Below are positions 32,993-44,778 of a DNA stretch of 64,000 nt, piece by piece. Both the position numbers and the translations under genes were made by a program. The notes beneath the pieces are model-generated. The model was not told the DNA's origin, searched no databases, and was given only the letters and a program-made list of their open reading frames with translations. How positions within the stretch are numbered: the first letter of the stretch is position 1; every line of letters begins with the position of its first letter. Source of the DNA: Annona cherimola (Eukaryota; Streptophyta; Magnoliopsida; Magnoliales; Annonaceae); contig CM059973.1 in assembly GCA_030490835.1 (NCBI GenBank), positions 60,702,008 through 60,766,007 of the forward strand. The letters are read 5' to 3'.

Positions 32993-34971
32993 TGTTGGTC
33001 CCAAGTTGATGGCAATTACTCAAGAGGGAAGGGGTGAATTGGGTAATTAAAATTTTAAACTTTAATTAGAAACTTTTGCCCCGGTTTAATTTAATCCCCT
33101 TTGATAAAATAAATGGAAAGCAGTGAGATAATGAAAGCAGAAATGAAAAGCAATAGACATGATTTTATAGTGGTTCGGGCAACCTTCTCTACTCCACTCT
33201 TCCAAGCTCACACTCCCTTGTGATTTGGGTTCCACTATGTATTTCACGAATACAACTAGAGCCTCCGCTCTCTTCTAGATTCTAGCTCTAGGGGGCATAC
33301 ACAACCAGAGCCTCCGCTCTCTTCTACATTCTAGCTCTAGGGGGTGTGTACAACAAGCAGCACAAGTAGGTGACGAGTTCTACTCCAATCACAACCCTAC
33401 TTTGCTATAACTTGGTTTGAAACACCAAACTCAAACCAAACACTAAAAACTGAATATCAAAATGAAATGAAAGAAATCTACACTTTACGGATTTGTGTAG
33501 CACGTTTCAGCTCGAGGAAGAATTTGTAGAAGCAACGAATCATTTTACGTTGAAGCAAACTGCAACTTTGAAGCTTGTTCTTCCTTTGAAAGTGTATAGA
33601 TCACTCAATTGTAGAGAAAAGTGGATTGAAACTCTTAGTAGCACTTCTTTCCTCTTTTTCAGCTCTTACTTGTCTGTTTCCACGTTTGCTTGAGTGTCTA
33701 TATATAGAGGAAGGAGAATTTTGAACGTTATGGAGTTGGTTGGCATGTAATAAATGTTCCAACGTTCAAAAATTCAAATGTTATTTCTCCAAGTCGCAGG
33801 TGGAGTCGACTTCATGTGTGACTTCGCCCAAGTCGCATTTTGGAGTCAACTTTGGGTGCGACTTCGGCTGTGCTCAGCTTGTTCAAGTTCTTCCTCGGGT
33901 CGACTTGGCCTTAGACTTGGCCCAAGTCGCAGGTGGAGTCGACTTCGGGTGCGACTTCGGCTGTTCAATCTTCCAAGTCTGTCTTTTGAGTCGACTTTGT
34001 CTGGGACTTGACCCAAGTCGATCTTGGAGTCGACTTCGTTTGCGACTTGGCTTTTCTCTCTTGCCAAGTCTGCTTAATCTTTCTTGAAATGTCTCTTGCT
34101 TGTTTAACTTCTTCTTCATAAGTGTTCTTCTTTTGATTTTCAATACTTGGAGTTCATTTGTATAAAAGTTCTTTAGCTTTATGTCTAGAGAGCTTGAAAA
34201 GCTTGAATCTTTGTATGCATGAACAAGTCCAATATATATATATATTGATTAGAATGGTTGAATTCATGTATCTTGCTTGCTTTGGACTTGGATTAATCTT
34301 CATATGTTCCAAGTCGAATATTTAAGTCGACTTGGTCATCAACTTGAGTCAAGTCTATCTTGAAGTCGACTTATTCCCCGACTTGACTCCTAAAATTTCT
34401 GCCCTGTCTGATTGAAGTCGATGCTAGAGTTGACTTGGCCTGCGACTTCACCCAAGTCGCGAGTGGAGTCGATTTCATGTGCGACTTCGGCAGCTTTGCC
34501 ACCCAATTTCAACTCTGGAAGGAAAGTATCACTTGAAGTCGATACTGGAGTCGACTTGGTCTACGACTTCACCCAAGTCGCAAGTGGAGTCGACTTTGTA
34601 TGCGACTTCATTCTTCAAGTTCAGTGCTGGACATCTGAAGTTGATGCTGGAGTCAACTTGGATTGCGACTTCGCCCAAGTCGCAGGTGAAGTCGACTTCG
34701 TTTGCGACTTCGAGAATTCTTGCTCCCAATTTCAACGCTGGACAGAGGATGACTTTTGAAGTCGAAGATGGAGTCGACTTGAGGAATCGACTTGGCTTAA
34801 GTCGATGCTTGGGTCGACGTGGTTTGCGACTTGACCTGTTATATTTTATATTTTTCATTTAAAAATTGCACAAAACATATTAGTAGCTAAAACTTACTCA
34901 AATTATGTTGTTAATCATCAAAACACATGCTTTGGATATTTTGCATTTAATTTCAGCAATTGTTTCCAACA
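32993..34971 (-). repeat. Solo copia LTR
   Basis: 1979 bp from TGTTGGTCCCAAG to TTTCCAACA, flanked by TCTAC (32988-32992) and CCTAC (34972-34976), a 5-bp duplication with one mismatch. No internal element sequence remains, so it arose by recombination between LTRs. TATA sequence lies at 33698-33709. Two copies of the 50-bp repeat are at 33258-33355. Dyad modules with exact 8-5-8-5-8 layout lie at 33791, 33924, 34015, 34454, 34536, 34575 and 34677. The many overlapping open frames are repeat by-products. Confidence 0.93.
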
Positions 34972-34976
34972 CCTAC

Positions 34977-35220
34977 TTGGCAACCAAAGGGCTATCATGT
35001 TACTCTAACCTGTGCTAGAGTTGCTTGTCATTATTGTAATAAGTTTGGGCATAAAATATATCAATGCAAGGCAAGATAAATGTTTGACAATGAAGTTAGA
35101 TTAGTTTTCCAAAGAGACATTTCTAAGATGGAACCAAGTCTTCTTGAGTTCCTAGGTTTTTTGGTACTAATATTCATGGACCTATGACTCGGTTACCAAA
35201 AGAAAAGAAGATATTATATT
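34977..35220 (+). pseudogene. gag: Copia Gag C-terminal fragment with zinc knuckle
   Basis: Right of the solo LTR, the frame resumes as TWQPKGYHVTLTCARVACHY, then CNKFGHKIYQC. This is the second knuckle (CHYCNKFGHKIYQC), equivalent to residues 540-553 of the intact gag. A stop follows, and degenerate DNA reads PMTRLPK-like before 35220. Confidence 0.75.
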
Positions 35221-35937
35221 TGTGATGTAGGTGTTATTTCAAACAAATGCAAAGCATTCATAAGATGAAGGAGCATAAATTGCAAAAGAAAGGGGGAGTT
35301 GAGCAAAATGGTGATAACTCTTATTAAAGGTAAGTGAATGTATGTCGCTGTCATAGCCCCTTCTATATACAGACATTAGTAAGTAAGTTATGTCACATTG
35401 TAGATCATATGCTTGTGATTCAAAACAAATGTTTGAATGCATTAAGAATATAATTAGTTGATCTGAGTATAATATGGAGGCCACATAAGCATATTAAATG
35501 ATGATTCAACTGTATAATTTTGATGAATTAGTTAAAATAAAAAACTAATTGTGGATGATAAAAGGAAACATCTCATACAAGTTTTTAAATGCATGAAATG
35601 AACTTACTACACCCCATTTTTACTACTTCTATTAATTCATTTTAAGCCTCATCTTTTATATTGATTGACAAAAAGAAAGAGAGAGTAGTATAGAAATATC
35701 TTAAAAGAGAATAATATTGCATATACTTAAGGGGAGAAGTATTTCCATGCATAGTAGGAGAGCGCATCCAAATGTGAAAGAGTATTTGGATCATTTCTTA
35801 TGTAGGTAAATGTGTAGTTTCAAAAATTTTGTGCTTGTTGATGACAAATCATGATATTCATGTAGACATATCTATAATTTATCTGAGAAGGGAAGATATT
35901 TCAATTAAGTTTTATCAATTATCAAAAAGGGAGTGAT
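35221..35937 (+). other. Internal 3' region and polypurine tract of the plus-strand copia remnant
   Basis: Non-coding, purine-rich DNA with several AAAGAAAGGGGGAG or AAGGGGAG runs (about 35287, 35730). It ends in CAAAAAGGGAGTGAT at about 35922-35937, directly before the LTR. The repeated polypurine motifs are again Sirevirus-like. pol and the env-position ORF are missing, so an internal deletion joined gag to this region. Confidence 0.6.
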
Positions 35938-37210
35938 TGTTGATCATATGCTTACTTTATGAAAGATTAATTTGATTTGGATGATTAACAAATAATTAAA
36001 ATATCATTAAAAAGAATTTAATGAATCTATTAAGTGTGCTTCAATATTTTGTCTCCAATTATATGTATGAAAATAAAAAGGTCAAATAATTTAAGTCTTA
36101 AGAGCTCGAGTTCATATATAACGAGTTCAGCAATGTGAAGTCTTAGCCTAATTCGACTTCATTTGCGACTTGGGTAAAGGCTCACAGCTAAGTTGACTTC
36201 ACCTGCAACTTCGGACAGACAACAAAGTGAAGTCCCAACCCACGTCGACTTTACTTGCGACTTAGGTGAAGTCATAACCCAAGTTGACTTCACTTGAGAC
36301 TTCAAAGGAAAAATTTTAGATAGCAAGTGGCAGCAAGTTCTAACCAAAGCGAAGTCGCATCCCAAGTTGACTCCACTCATCTCAAGTCGACTCCACTTGC
36401 AACTTCAAGTTATAATGGTAAAAAATTCAAACGTTGGAGCATTAAATGCACGCTAATCGCCACTTTGACGACTGGATCTTCTTCTCCTCTATAAATATCA
36501 TTGAGGTATCAACATGAAGAAAGAGAGAAAAACACAAGATGAGCTTACACCTTCTAATGTTCAAGTGTATTGATATCATCTGATCAAATATTAAAGCTTC
36601 AAGTGTTACTTCTTCAAGTCAGCTTACAAGATCATCTTTTTTACATAACAAGGAACTTCCGGTGGTGATTGATTATACATTATAAAGTGTAAATTCTCTT
36701 TTATCTATTTTATTTTGTGTTGTTGCCTTGGATCGATATTGGAAACTGAATTCAAGACGAAGAAAAATAGGGGGTTGGTTTGAGTTTGTCTCACTAATGA
36801 GTTTTGCTTGATTGGTTTGAGTTTATCTCACCAACAGATTAGACTTGGTCGGTCGGAGTTGGTCTCATCAACAAGTAATTATTGCATATGCCCCTAGAGC
36901 TAGAATATAGAAGAGAACAAGTTCTCTTGATTGTATTGAATATACAATAGTGTAACCTAAGACACAATAGGTGTGTGCTTGGAAGAGTGGAATGGGGAAG
37001 GTTGTCCGAACTATTGTATATTCTTGTCTTTTGTGTAGTTTGATTGTTTGTATTTTATATTCTATTTCCATCATCTCATTCTATCTCTTAGCACATTTTA
37101 TTAAGGGGATTAAACTCAGAAGGAGTTAAGTCTTAAATTACCAAAGAAATATTCAAGAACCAAACTCACCTCTCCCCTCTTGGATTTTTACCATTAGCTC
37201 GGGACCAACA
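35938..37210 (+). repeat. 3' LTR of the plus-strand copia remnant
   Basis: 1273 bp from TGTTGATCATATG to GGGACCAACA, the reverse orientation of the other copia LTRs. U3 holds a decayed AAGTCGACTT cluster at about 36130-36420. The TATA box CTCTATAAATA is at 36489-36499, and one unit of the CTCTTCTAGATTCTAG repeat lies (inverted) near 36890-36915. GTTAC follows it. Confidence 0.8.
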
Positions 37211-37350
37211 GTTACTACTGTCAAATAGAGGTGGCCTTGTGCCTTTAGCAAAATCTGGAATGGAAGTTGAGTGAGATGTTATTTATATTAGATCTCTTTG
37301 GGTTAAACTCAAAAATTTCTATGGTTTGTCTTAGAACTTGCTCTGTTATT
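37211..37350 (-). pseudogene. gag: Gag N-terminus and primer site of the older copia element
   Basis: Aligns with 14670-14796 of the young element: GAGGTGGCCTTGTGC and TTAGATCTCTTTGGG on the plus strand, then AGAACTTGCTCTGTTAT, the reverse of a mutated initiator Met-tRNA site. It is cut from the rest of gag by the 32283-37210 insert. Confidence 0.75.
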
Positions 37351-37354
37351 TATA

Positions 37355-37854
37355 TTAGTCACACTCCAATCATACACTAGTTGTTATTACTTGACTTTGG
37401 TCTCCAACACCAAGACAAATAGAATCCCAAAGGAATAAATTGAAAGAAGATTCTACACTTTACAGATTATGTAGAGAAAGTCTTAGAACGAAGAAGACTG
37501 GGTAGATCTTGAGATTGATGGAAAATTTCAGCAATTGCAATCAATAGTTCTTGTAGAATACTTGAATGATCGCTTGAATGTTTGTAAGTTGGAAAATGGA
37601 AGCTTAATCAATACTCTAGCCAACCCACTTCAATTCATTTGACGAGTCTTAAATAATTGAGAAGTAAATTCAAATGTTACGAGGTAGGTAACGCTTATTA
37701 AATGCGTCAACGTTCGAATTTTTTTGACCATTACAATACAAATCACAACTGGAGATGACTTTCACTACGACTTCACCCAAGTCGTACTCTTGAGTTGACT
37801 TGGGGTGCGACTTCGATTGGGGCATTTCAACTTCTTAGGTTCTCCTCTCATATT
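37355..37854 (-). repeat. 5' LTR of the older copia element, first piece
   Basis: Aligns with 24300-24770 of the other LTR, including GATTCTACACTTTACAG and ATTGATGGAAAATTTCAGC. Its first part is lost. It is interrupted at 37855 by a solo LTR and continues at 39441. Confidence 0.8.
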
Positions 37855-38327
37855 TGTTCGCAATCTTACTGCAAGTGCATGGGTCGTAGATTGTAGTATA
37901 TACATATCGATCCACAGGGAATTCGGGACTTAAGACGTTGGAACTAAACACTTTCTAACCAAATAAGATAAGGAGAAGTAAGAACAGGAAAAAGAAAAGT
38001 TGATCTGTAGAACGTAGAACAGGGATTAGAAATCACAAGATTGAGAGCACCTAGGATCTAGGATTTCACATACGTCTTCTACAACGGATATGTAGTGTTT
38101 ACTTAATCTGGATATTATGTGTTAAAGGAGAAGTATCCCTATATTATCTTTGTACCTTCTCTCAAAACCTACAAGGAGTAACCTAATTTCCTTAACAATA
38201 TATTCTCATGGGATTAAGTCAATTAGAATCAATTAAATTCTATGAAAGTTCATTGAATTTCTCAAGGTCATCATGTCTTCTCATGGTCTTAGATTTCCAG
38301 GTTTAATATCTTGATTTTCATATATTA

Positions 38328-38593
38328 GGGGGTGTTTGGCAATAACAAAAAGTTTTCACCTAAAACTTTTCATTCTCTATAACTCTTCTATTTTTTAATT
38401 ATTTTTTTACATCTTCCTATACAAACCACCCTACTTTTCAATCATTTCTACACAATTACCTATACAACTAACCTATCTATTTTAACTTTATCCTCTTTAC
38501 TCCTCATCATTACCTCTATCATATCACATCATTTGACAACTTTTATTCTTCAAAAATTTTCACCAAAAGTTTTATCCATTCCCAAACACACCC
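38328..38593. mobile_element. Tourist-like MITE, copy 2
   Basis: 266 bp, GGGGGTGTTTGG at the left and CCAAACACACCC at the right, flanked by TTA on both sides (38325-38327 and 38594-38596). The related LTR at 61210-63082 has the uninterrupted site, TATATTAGATTTTC near 61729. This directly confirms the insertion and its 3-bp duplication. Confidence 0.93.
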
Positions 38594-39050
38594 TTAGACT
38601 TCCACTTCTCGGTTCCATTACCTAATATATGGGAATCATTGCCAAAGTGTAGGCCTTCACACCAAGTAAGCATTAAATCACAAGATATTAAATTAACATA
38701 CAATATCAGTCATAAATAAATTAAAATCACAATATCCGCTACATTATACGTATGCTACATCCTAAACCTTAGATTAATGGTTTAACTTAACATGTTTATA
38801 ATAAAAATCAAACACAAAATAATATTGTATTCAAAGTCCATCACAAACAAGACAACTAAATCAAAATAGAAGAAGAAAATGAAAGCTTATTGATTGGAAG
38901 CCCCAATGGTGTCTCGACCGCCTCAAGCAACTCGCCACCTCTCCTTTTGCCTCGTGCTCTACGCCTTCTCTTGCTCTCCGGACCTCAACCCAAGCTCCCG
39001 GGATATTCTCAGCTGCCCTAGGACATTCCCCATAAGTTTTTATATAGAGG

Positions 39051-39186
39051 TAAATAGTGCACATGAACAGTAACGTGAATAGTGTGCATGAACAGTACGC
39101 AAATAGTGTGCGCATGAACAGTTCACGCATGAATAATTGCCCATGAACAGTACCACACATGAATAGTAACTGCGTATGAATAGTGC
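39051..39186. repeat. Short tandem TGAACAGT/TGAATAGT motifs upstream of an LTR TATA box
   Basis: About nine units of (A/G)TGAA(C/T)AGT, some degenerate, in about 130 bp, 10-20 bp apart, starting next to the minus-strand TATA box. Similar sites recur in unrelated gypsy LTRs (about 3298-3375, 4651-4680, 41400-41440). Confidence 0.7.
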
Positions 39187-39440
39187 CTTGCTTAAAACGC
39201 AGTTTCACTTCAGATTTGAGTCTTGAATTTGCAATTTACTCCCGTTTTCGTCGACGCTTATCAATTTGTCTATGTTGTATACTAAAATTGCACGTATTCT
39301 TCTGCTTTACACAAATTAGTCAATCATGAGTGTTTTATGCTTTTTAAACCTAAATCAATTAAAATATGATTTAAAATATCTTAAACACTCAAATCTTCTC
39401 AATTAATAATCACAATTCATAATATAAATGTAATTCAACA

Positions 39441-39910
39441 ATATTCACTTCTCTTGGAGTTTCATCTCAAGTCGACTTGATGTTCGATTTGACCTAAGTT
39501 GCATATAAAGTCAACTTTTGGTGTGACTTCATATGATCAAATTTCAATCAAATGGTTTATGCAACCCTATAGGTCATGGAAATTTGCCCAAGTCACTAAT
39601 GGAGTCGACTTGGCTGCGCGACTTCAATTTTTGCCTAAAACTTCAAAACTTGTGTTTCTCTGCTTTCATATTTTTGAGTCTTTGCTTTAAGTCAACTTGA
39701 TCTTTGACTTAATCCAAGTAGCATATGGAGTCGACTTGGATGTGTGACTTGGCTTTTGGTACTTATCATTTGAAATTTTTCTTAGATTTTCATAGATGCA
39801 GGTAAAAATTTAGAGTCGACTTGACCTTCGACTCAACTCAAGTTGTAGAGAAGAGACGACTTAGCTATCGACTTCGCATGTTCAACTTCCAATCAGAGGG
39901 TTTATGCAAC
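39441..39910 (-). repeat. 5' LTR of the older copia element, second piece
   Basis: Continues the LTR after the ATATT duplication, aligning with 24775-25185 (GTCGACTTGATGTTCG, TTATGCAAC). The match ends at GGTTTATGCAAC, so the LTR end and the target duplication are lost. Confidence 0.8.
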
Positions 39911-40840
39911 TCACACTTTCGTCAATAAGATCCAATCCCAAATGTTCTTCCATACTCAAAAAATAATTATCTAGCAACCACTATATTATGTTGTCCACAA
40001 AATAGACTTCACTAAAGTATTCAAAAAACTAATAATTGCAAACAAACTGATACAAAGAAAGTAGTAGCTAAATTCAAATAATAAAATCACTGAAAATAAG
40101 TAGATGTCATACATAGACCAAGCAAACACAATACCATGAAATTCAATTACTATGGGAGCACATAAGTCAATAATGCTATGCCTCTGTGCATGGACCTATT
40201 GTATAAAATAACCAAGGCGAGCAATACAACTAGGCTTGGAAGGTGGAAAAGGAATGGTTGCCTCCTTTGAACAATGACTATATAAATTTTTATCTTTTTG
40301 AGCAAAGTAGCTAACAATTTTTTTTTTAAATGCCATTTTTCCAACCCATTAGGCAAGTTGAAATTAACCAGCTAAGTTTTTTTTAAAAAAAATACCAAAG
40401 TTGTGCCACATGGATTTTTAAATTTTTTAAAATTGAAGGCTTGAAATTTTTTAAAAATTGCTAAACTAAGGCTAGCATGGATTTTGAAATTTTTTAAAAT
40501 CGACCTACTAAAATTTTTAAAATTTGAAAAGCAAAAACAACTTTGATTTGAAAATAACTGTCATGGATTTTCTTCACAAAATGAGCAATGCAGTATAGTA
40601 TAGTTTTTTATTCTTCAAAAAAAAGAAAAAAGTTTTTATAAATTGAGAAGTTGAAATAGTTTAGGTTTCAGAATAACCAGCGTGAATGCAACATGGATTT
40701 TGAAAGATCTCAGCAACACCAATGTCAGAGCTACTGTTTTCCCTTCATACTACGTCTCCCATGAAGGGAAGATGAGAAAAGAAGGAGAGAAAGAAGAAGA
40801 GAGGAAAGTGGAAGACTACCGAAGAAGAGTGGAAGCTAAT
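39911..40840. other. Unassigned AT-rich DNA
   Basis: No gene seen. Between about 40330 and 40560 there are loosely repeated units around CATGGATTTT followed by AAATTTTTTAAAAT, suggesting an old short tandem duplication. A purine-rich GAAGAGAGGAAAG tract lies near 40765-40830. Confidence 0.4.
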
Positions 40841-41256
40841 TGATAACTCTATAAAATCAGAGTTATCAACGCTCATTTTGAACTCATTTAGAATGCTAGT
40901 TCAAGAGAAACATGTAAATTTATATAAGTTTTGTATTAGTTTTCTCCACTTTTGCATTTCAGGCGTTGTGTGTAGATTTCATGCAATTCATGTCATTTTA
41001 ACTCGTTAGTAATTTCATTCCATCAACTAGGATAACATTTACTTGCTTTGTGTCTTTTATTAGAGGGAAAGATGGTGGCTAACTCATGGATTTCATGCCA
41101 AAGTGATGGGAAAAGAGTTGCACTGCAAGCACACACCAAAAATGCAAGACAAAAAGTTGGTGCCCCGGCGCCAAAATATGGTGCCATGGTCTCAGGCACT
41201 GCTACAGTAGAAAATTTTAGAAACAAGTAACTTGAGGCAGCTTCTAGAGAAGTGGC

Positions 41257-43704
41257 TGTGGAACCCTGACCGTATACGCGTCATTTCGACACTTGTAATT
41301 TTGAAGATTATTTTATGAATAAATAAAGATTCATGAACCTTATTAATGGACATGTGTATTTGAGGTTGAAATAATGCAATTGGGAATTTAACCCCGTAAA
41401 TAGTGCACGTGAATAGTAAACATGAATAGTAAACAGGGGTTAAGATATATGATTAAGAGTTAATCACGATTAACTTAATCATAAAAGACGAAAAAGGAAG
41501 CTTCCCACTACAGGACAAAAATGTTTTTTTGGATTAAAATATGAATTTTCGGATTTTTAATTGATTTTTGAAGAAAATGAAAAAAAATTCATATCTTGCA
41601 ATCCGGACATCGGATCAAGATGAAATTTTTTATGGGTGGCCAAGATATGATGATGGATATGATGAATGGTCCAAGATTAATCAAGGATCATGAATTAAGG
41701 GTCAAGATTAAATGTCATTTGAAAATGGAAAAAGTAACTTTACTTTTTCATTAATGGCGTTTGACTTTGATTAATTTTAATTAAATAAAATTAATGCAAA
41801 GCCTGCAATTGCTGCTGGAGCATGGACTTTTGGGGCATGATCCAATGGCCCATGATCATCCTCATCAAAGATCAATGACTAGAATTAATTTAGCCTAAAT
41901 TAATTAATTTTAAAAAAATAAAAAAATAGATAAAAATAGGGCTGCAATAGGGCTGCTGGAGCAGGCCTAGGGGGGCTGCACAATGCTCCATGCACCTTTT
42001 AAAATTATAAAAAAACACATTTGCAAATTTACACCTCAAGCAAGAGGGGGTAAATTGCAAATATGTGAAAAATCAAAAAGTATAAATAGGGGGCAGGGGT
42101 GGACGTCCAAAGGCACTCCAAGCTTGATCAATTCAAGCATTCCCACCCCCAAAACACGTTTTGGCCATAGAGAGAGAAGGAGAGAAGGAAGGAAAGAGAA
42201 AATGGGAAGGAAATGAGAAGTTCTCCACTTGAGGTAAGCAATTTCTTCTCAAATTTATTTTGGATGTTAAGTAGGGTAAAATCATGCTTAGATAATTCCT
42301 AAGCATGAGAAAATAAGTATAGATATAATGTTTAAATGGAATTATGCCAAAACATCAAAAATTTGGAGCGAAGATAGGGTATTTGGGAAGATAGCATATG
42401 ATATGTGAAAATAATGCTCCAAAATTGATAAATTATGATTTGGGATGTATTATTATGATAAATATGATGTTGTAATAATGATATATTAATTTCATGATTT
42501 TTGGAATTAAGGATTATGCTTAAGTGAATTTATGTTGATTTTTAGTATATGGAGAAAATGATTTTTTTGGCTAAGTAAATGATGATAAATTCAAAATGTA
42601 TGAAATATCCAATGATATACTAGGCATAAGGTATGCCATGGTATTTTTTATTTTTGGAAAAAATATCAATTTTTGGAACCCATGAACAGTAATTTTGCTA
42701 CAGTAACACCGTGATTTTGAAGAAAATTTGAGATTAATATTTAAATATGATGATGAAAATTTTGAAGAACCTATGGATAAAAAATATCTACATAAAGAAA
42801 TAATGCCCAAATAATATAGAACATGCATGGGAAGCAGCTTGAATAGAAGAAATGAAAAATATTATTTCTCCTTGAATAGGAAAAGGAAAAGAGAAGGTCG
42901 AAGACACCTCCTAAGAAGGTAAGCAAGTTATATGTTTTGCAAATTATTTCCAAAATGCTTGAAATTGTTTGCAAGTTGCTTTATGAAATTTATTTAAGGT
43001 TGGTCATACCTATAACTGCTTTACATGAACTAAAGTTCATTTTGTGAAATTATTTATTAAATGCTTTTTATGAAATTGTTTATGATTTGCAAATATCATG
43101 CCGGCATGTGTATGAGAATGAGCATGTGCACGAGGAATAGGCCTTAGTCGAGGTAGTAAGCGGACCGGATGTCCCCCTCGCTATTGCCAAGTCGCTTAAT
43201 AGGCCCAGGCCGGCGGCGACCTCCCTGAAATGGGAGCATGTATGGGATGGGCGCCTAGCTAGTGTCGCATCCAAAGGAATGTCATGAATGCTATGTATGC
43301 ATTGCATTTGCATTTTATGAAATGCATGAAAATGATTGAAAAATTATGTATAGCTTGCTTACTGAGTATTATTACTCACCCATGCTTTTTCAACAACAGA
43401 CGGGAAAAGATGATGAAGGCAGCATGTAAAATGACATGCAGTTTTGATGAAATATTGTATATGTAAAGACAATGATGATAATTTTGAGATGGAAATGAAT
43501 ATTTCTGTTTTATGAAACAGTTTTGGGTTATAACTGTGATATTTGAAATATATTTCATGTTAGATGAATGATGAAAATTTTCCATGTATTAATGAAAAAA
43601 AAAGGGAATCCTGCCTGTGATCAGGGCAACAATCCTGAGTCACGTTTACCAATCAAAATGATCCCGGAGTAAAGCTTCTAGGCACCTCGGTTCGGGGCGC
43701 CACA
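41257..43704 (+). repeat. Solo chromovirus LTR, plus orientation
   Basis: 2448 bp from TGTGGAACCCTGACC to GGGCGCCACA, flanked by GTGGC at 41252-41256 and 43705-43709. It is related to the LTRs at 2269-4824 and 21504-23813 but inverted. It keeps the TATAAATAGGGGG plus GGACGTCC core promoter (42080-42108) and the GC-rich island (about 43125-43275). Confidence 0.93.
42080..42108 (+). promoter_or_regulatory. Core promoter of the solo chromovirus LTR
   Basis: TATAAATAGGGGGC is followed 20 bases from its start by TGGACGTCC, the same arrangement as in the full-length element although the surrounding sequence has diverged. Confidence 0.65.
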
Positions 43705-44778
43705 GTGGCGCCGCGGCGCCGACCCCCACACGGACAAATTTTAGCACGTGTCTTGCACTGCGTTTAGAGGGATATAAATATATCTCTTAAGGTTTCTTAT
43801 CAACAGAGAGAGGGTTGTGGCTGCTGTGGAGAAAGGGAGAAAAACCAAGGGCTTCAAGGAAGGAAAGAAGAGCAAGTGGAGATACAAGCTGTCACTACAA
43901 ATCCATTGAGTTTCATCTCCTCTTCTCATCTCTCTCTTCATATTTCTTATTCTCCTTACTTGGGATGATTGTAAACTTGATTTTAATGGGAATTGAAGTC
44001 ATGTTTATGGGCTGAATCTTCCTATGGTGGGAGATATGTAAGATTTGAACTCACAGCCTATGTTATTTGGTTTTCTTATGCTTGAAATAATAATACAATT
44101 GTGTTGTGCCTTGAGTTGCCTGAGATTACCCTTATATATTATGCTTAATGTGTTTACAAGCTTTGCAACCTTGTAGATTGATTGAATATTAAGATTCACG
44201 CTTGAAAAAGTGGGATTTGAATAAGATCCATATATGAGGCACAAGTTTTCCAGCTCTTGTTTGTGTTGGATGTTAATATGGATAGGAATATACCTATTAA
44301 CCCTGTGTAATCTTGATTAGATTATGTGGTTATTAATCTTGTTTTACTTGTATGCATGGAAACATAGCACATAGCTAAAACTTGGTTAGGTTTGTATATG
44401 TTGGAAGACATATATGAATATGAATGAACCTAGATTAGTAATATCTGTACAACTAAATTAATTGGAACCAAATGACATAGCTATGATTCAATGAATTCGT
44501 ATTCCCACCTACCTTAATCATCTCAAAACAATCTCAACAATATCGACTCCACTTTGGTCATTTGCTGTTTTGCTTAGTTTAGTTTAATTCAATTCTTTGA
44601 AAACAAATTCTCATTCGATTTATCAATTCATTTTAGATAATTGAAATTTAAGGTGCTAATCCAGTTAACACAATCCTCGTGGAAACGATACTCTACTCAC
44701 TTTTTATTACTTGATCGGCACGTATACTTGCGTTAAAACGAGCATTTTAATTAGACACACACGCAACTCTTCACTAAT

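Larger units (their letters stand above)
32283..37210 (+). mobile_element. Oppositely oriented copia remnant: gag piece, solo LTR inside, 3' LTR
   Basis: Between the two halves of the older element gag lies a plus-strand copia fragment with no 5' LTR. It carries part of gag (32427-32992 and 34977-35220), lacks pol entirely, and ends with a polypurine tract and a 3' LTR (35938-37210). A solo LTR (32993-34971) interrupts its gag. It probably inserted into the older element and then lost its left end together with about 240 bp of neighbouring gag. Confidence 0.75.
37855..39440 (-). repeat. Solo gypsy-type LTR (family of the right-end element)
   Basis: 1586 bp from TGTTCGCAATCTTACTGC to GTAATTCAACA, flanked by exact ATATT duplications (37850-37854 and 39441-39445). 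The same family forms the LTR at 61210-63082. In element orientation it ends with a CCCTGTGGATCGAT-like stretch and CTTGCAGTAAGATTGCG, as seen at the 3' ends of many plant gypsy LTRs. A TATA box, CTCTATATAAAAAC on the minus strand, is at 39037-39050. Upstream of it in U3 are nine TGAACAGT/TGAATAGT units. A Tourist MITE sits inside. Confidence 0.9.
24003..39910 (-). mobile_element. Older decayed Sirevirus-type copia element
   Basis: Same organisation and strand as 5737-16515. The left LTR is at 24003-25496, followed by the env-position region, RNase H-RT, integrase, protease and gag. The gag N-terminus and primer site reappear at 37211-37350 after a foreign insert at 32283-37210. The right LTR is in two pieces, 37355-37854 and 39441-39910, separated by a solo LTR insertion and truncated at its right end, so the target duplication of AGAAC (23998-24002) has no visible partner. 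Every gene has multiple frameshifts and stops. The GTCGAC sites are largely decayed. Confidence 0.85.
40841..44773 (+). repeat. Solo gypsy-type LTR, interrupted by another solo LTR
   Basis: Begins TGATAACTC, ends CAACTCTTCA, and is flanked by CTAAT on both sides (40836-40840 and 44774-44778). It opens with a perfect 10-bp inverted repeat, TGATAACTCT and AGAGTTATCA (40841-40868). Near its right end it has ATCCTCGTGGAAACGATACT and CACGTATACTTGCG, the typical end of plant gypsy LTRs. Without the 41257-43704 insert and one duplication it is about 1480 bp. A TATA-type TATAAATATATC lies near 43775. Confidence 0.75.

Noticed and set aside
33740..34862. Plus and minus frames of 73-127 codons
   Set aside because: By-products of the dyad repeats in the solo LTR 32993-34971.
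38861..39208. 115-codon minus-strand frame
   Set aside because: It lies across the TATA box and the TGAACAGT repeats of a solo LTR. No domain, and the related LTR at 61210 lacks it.
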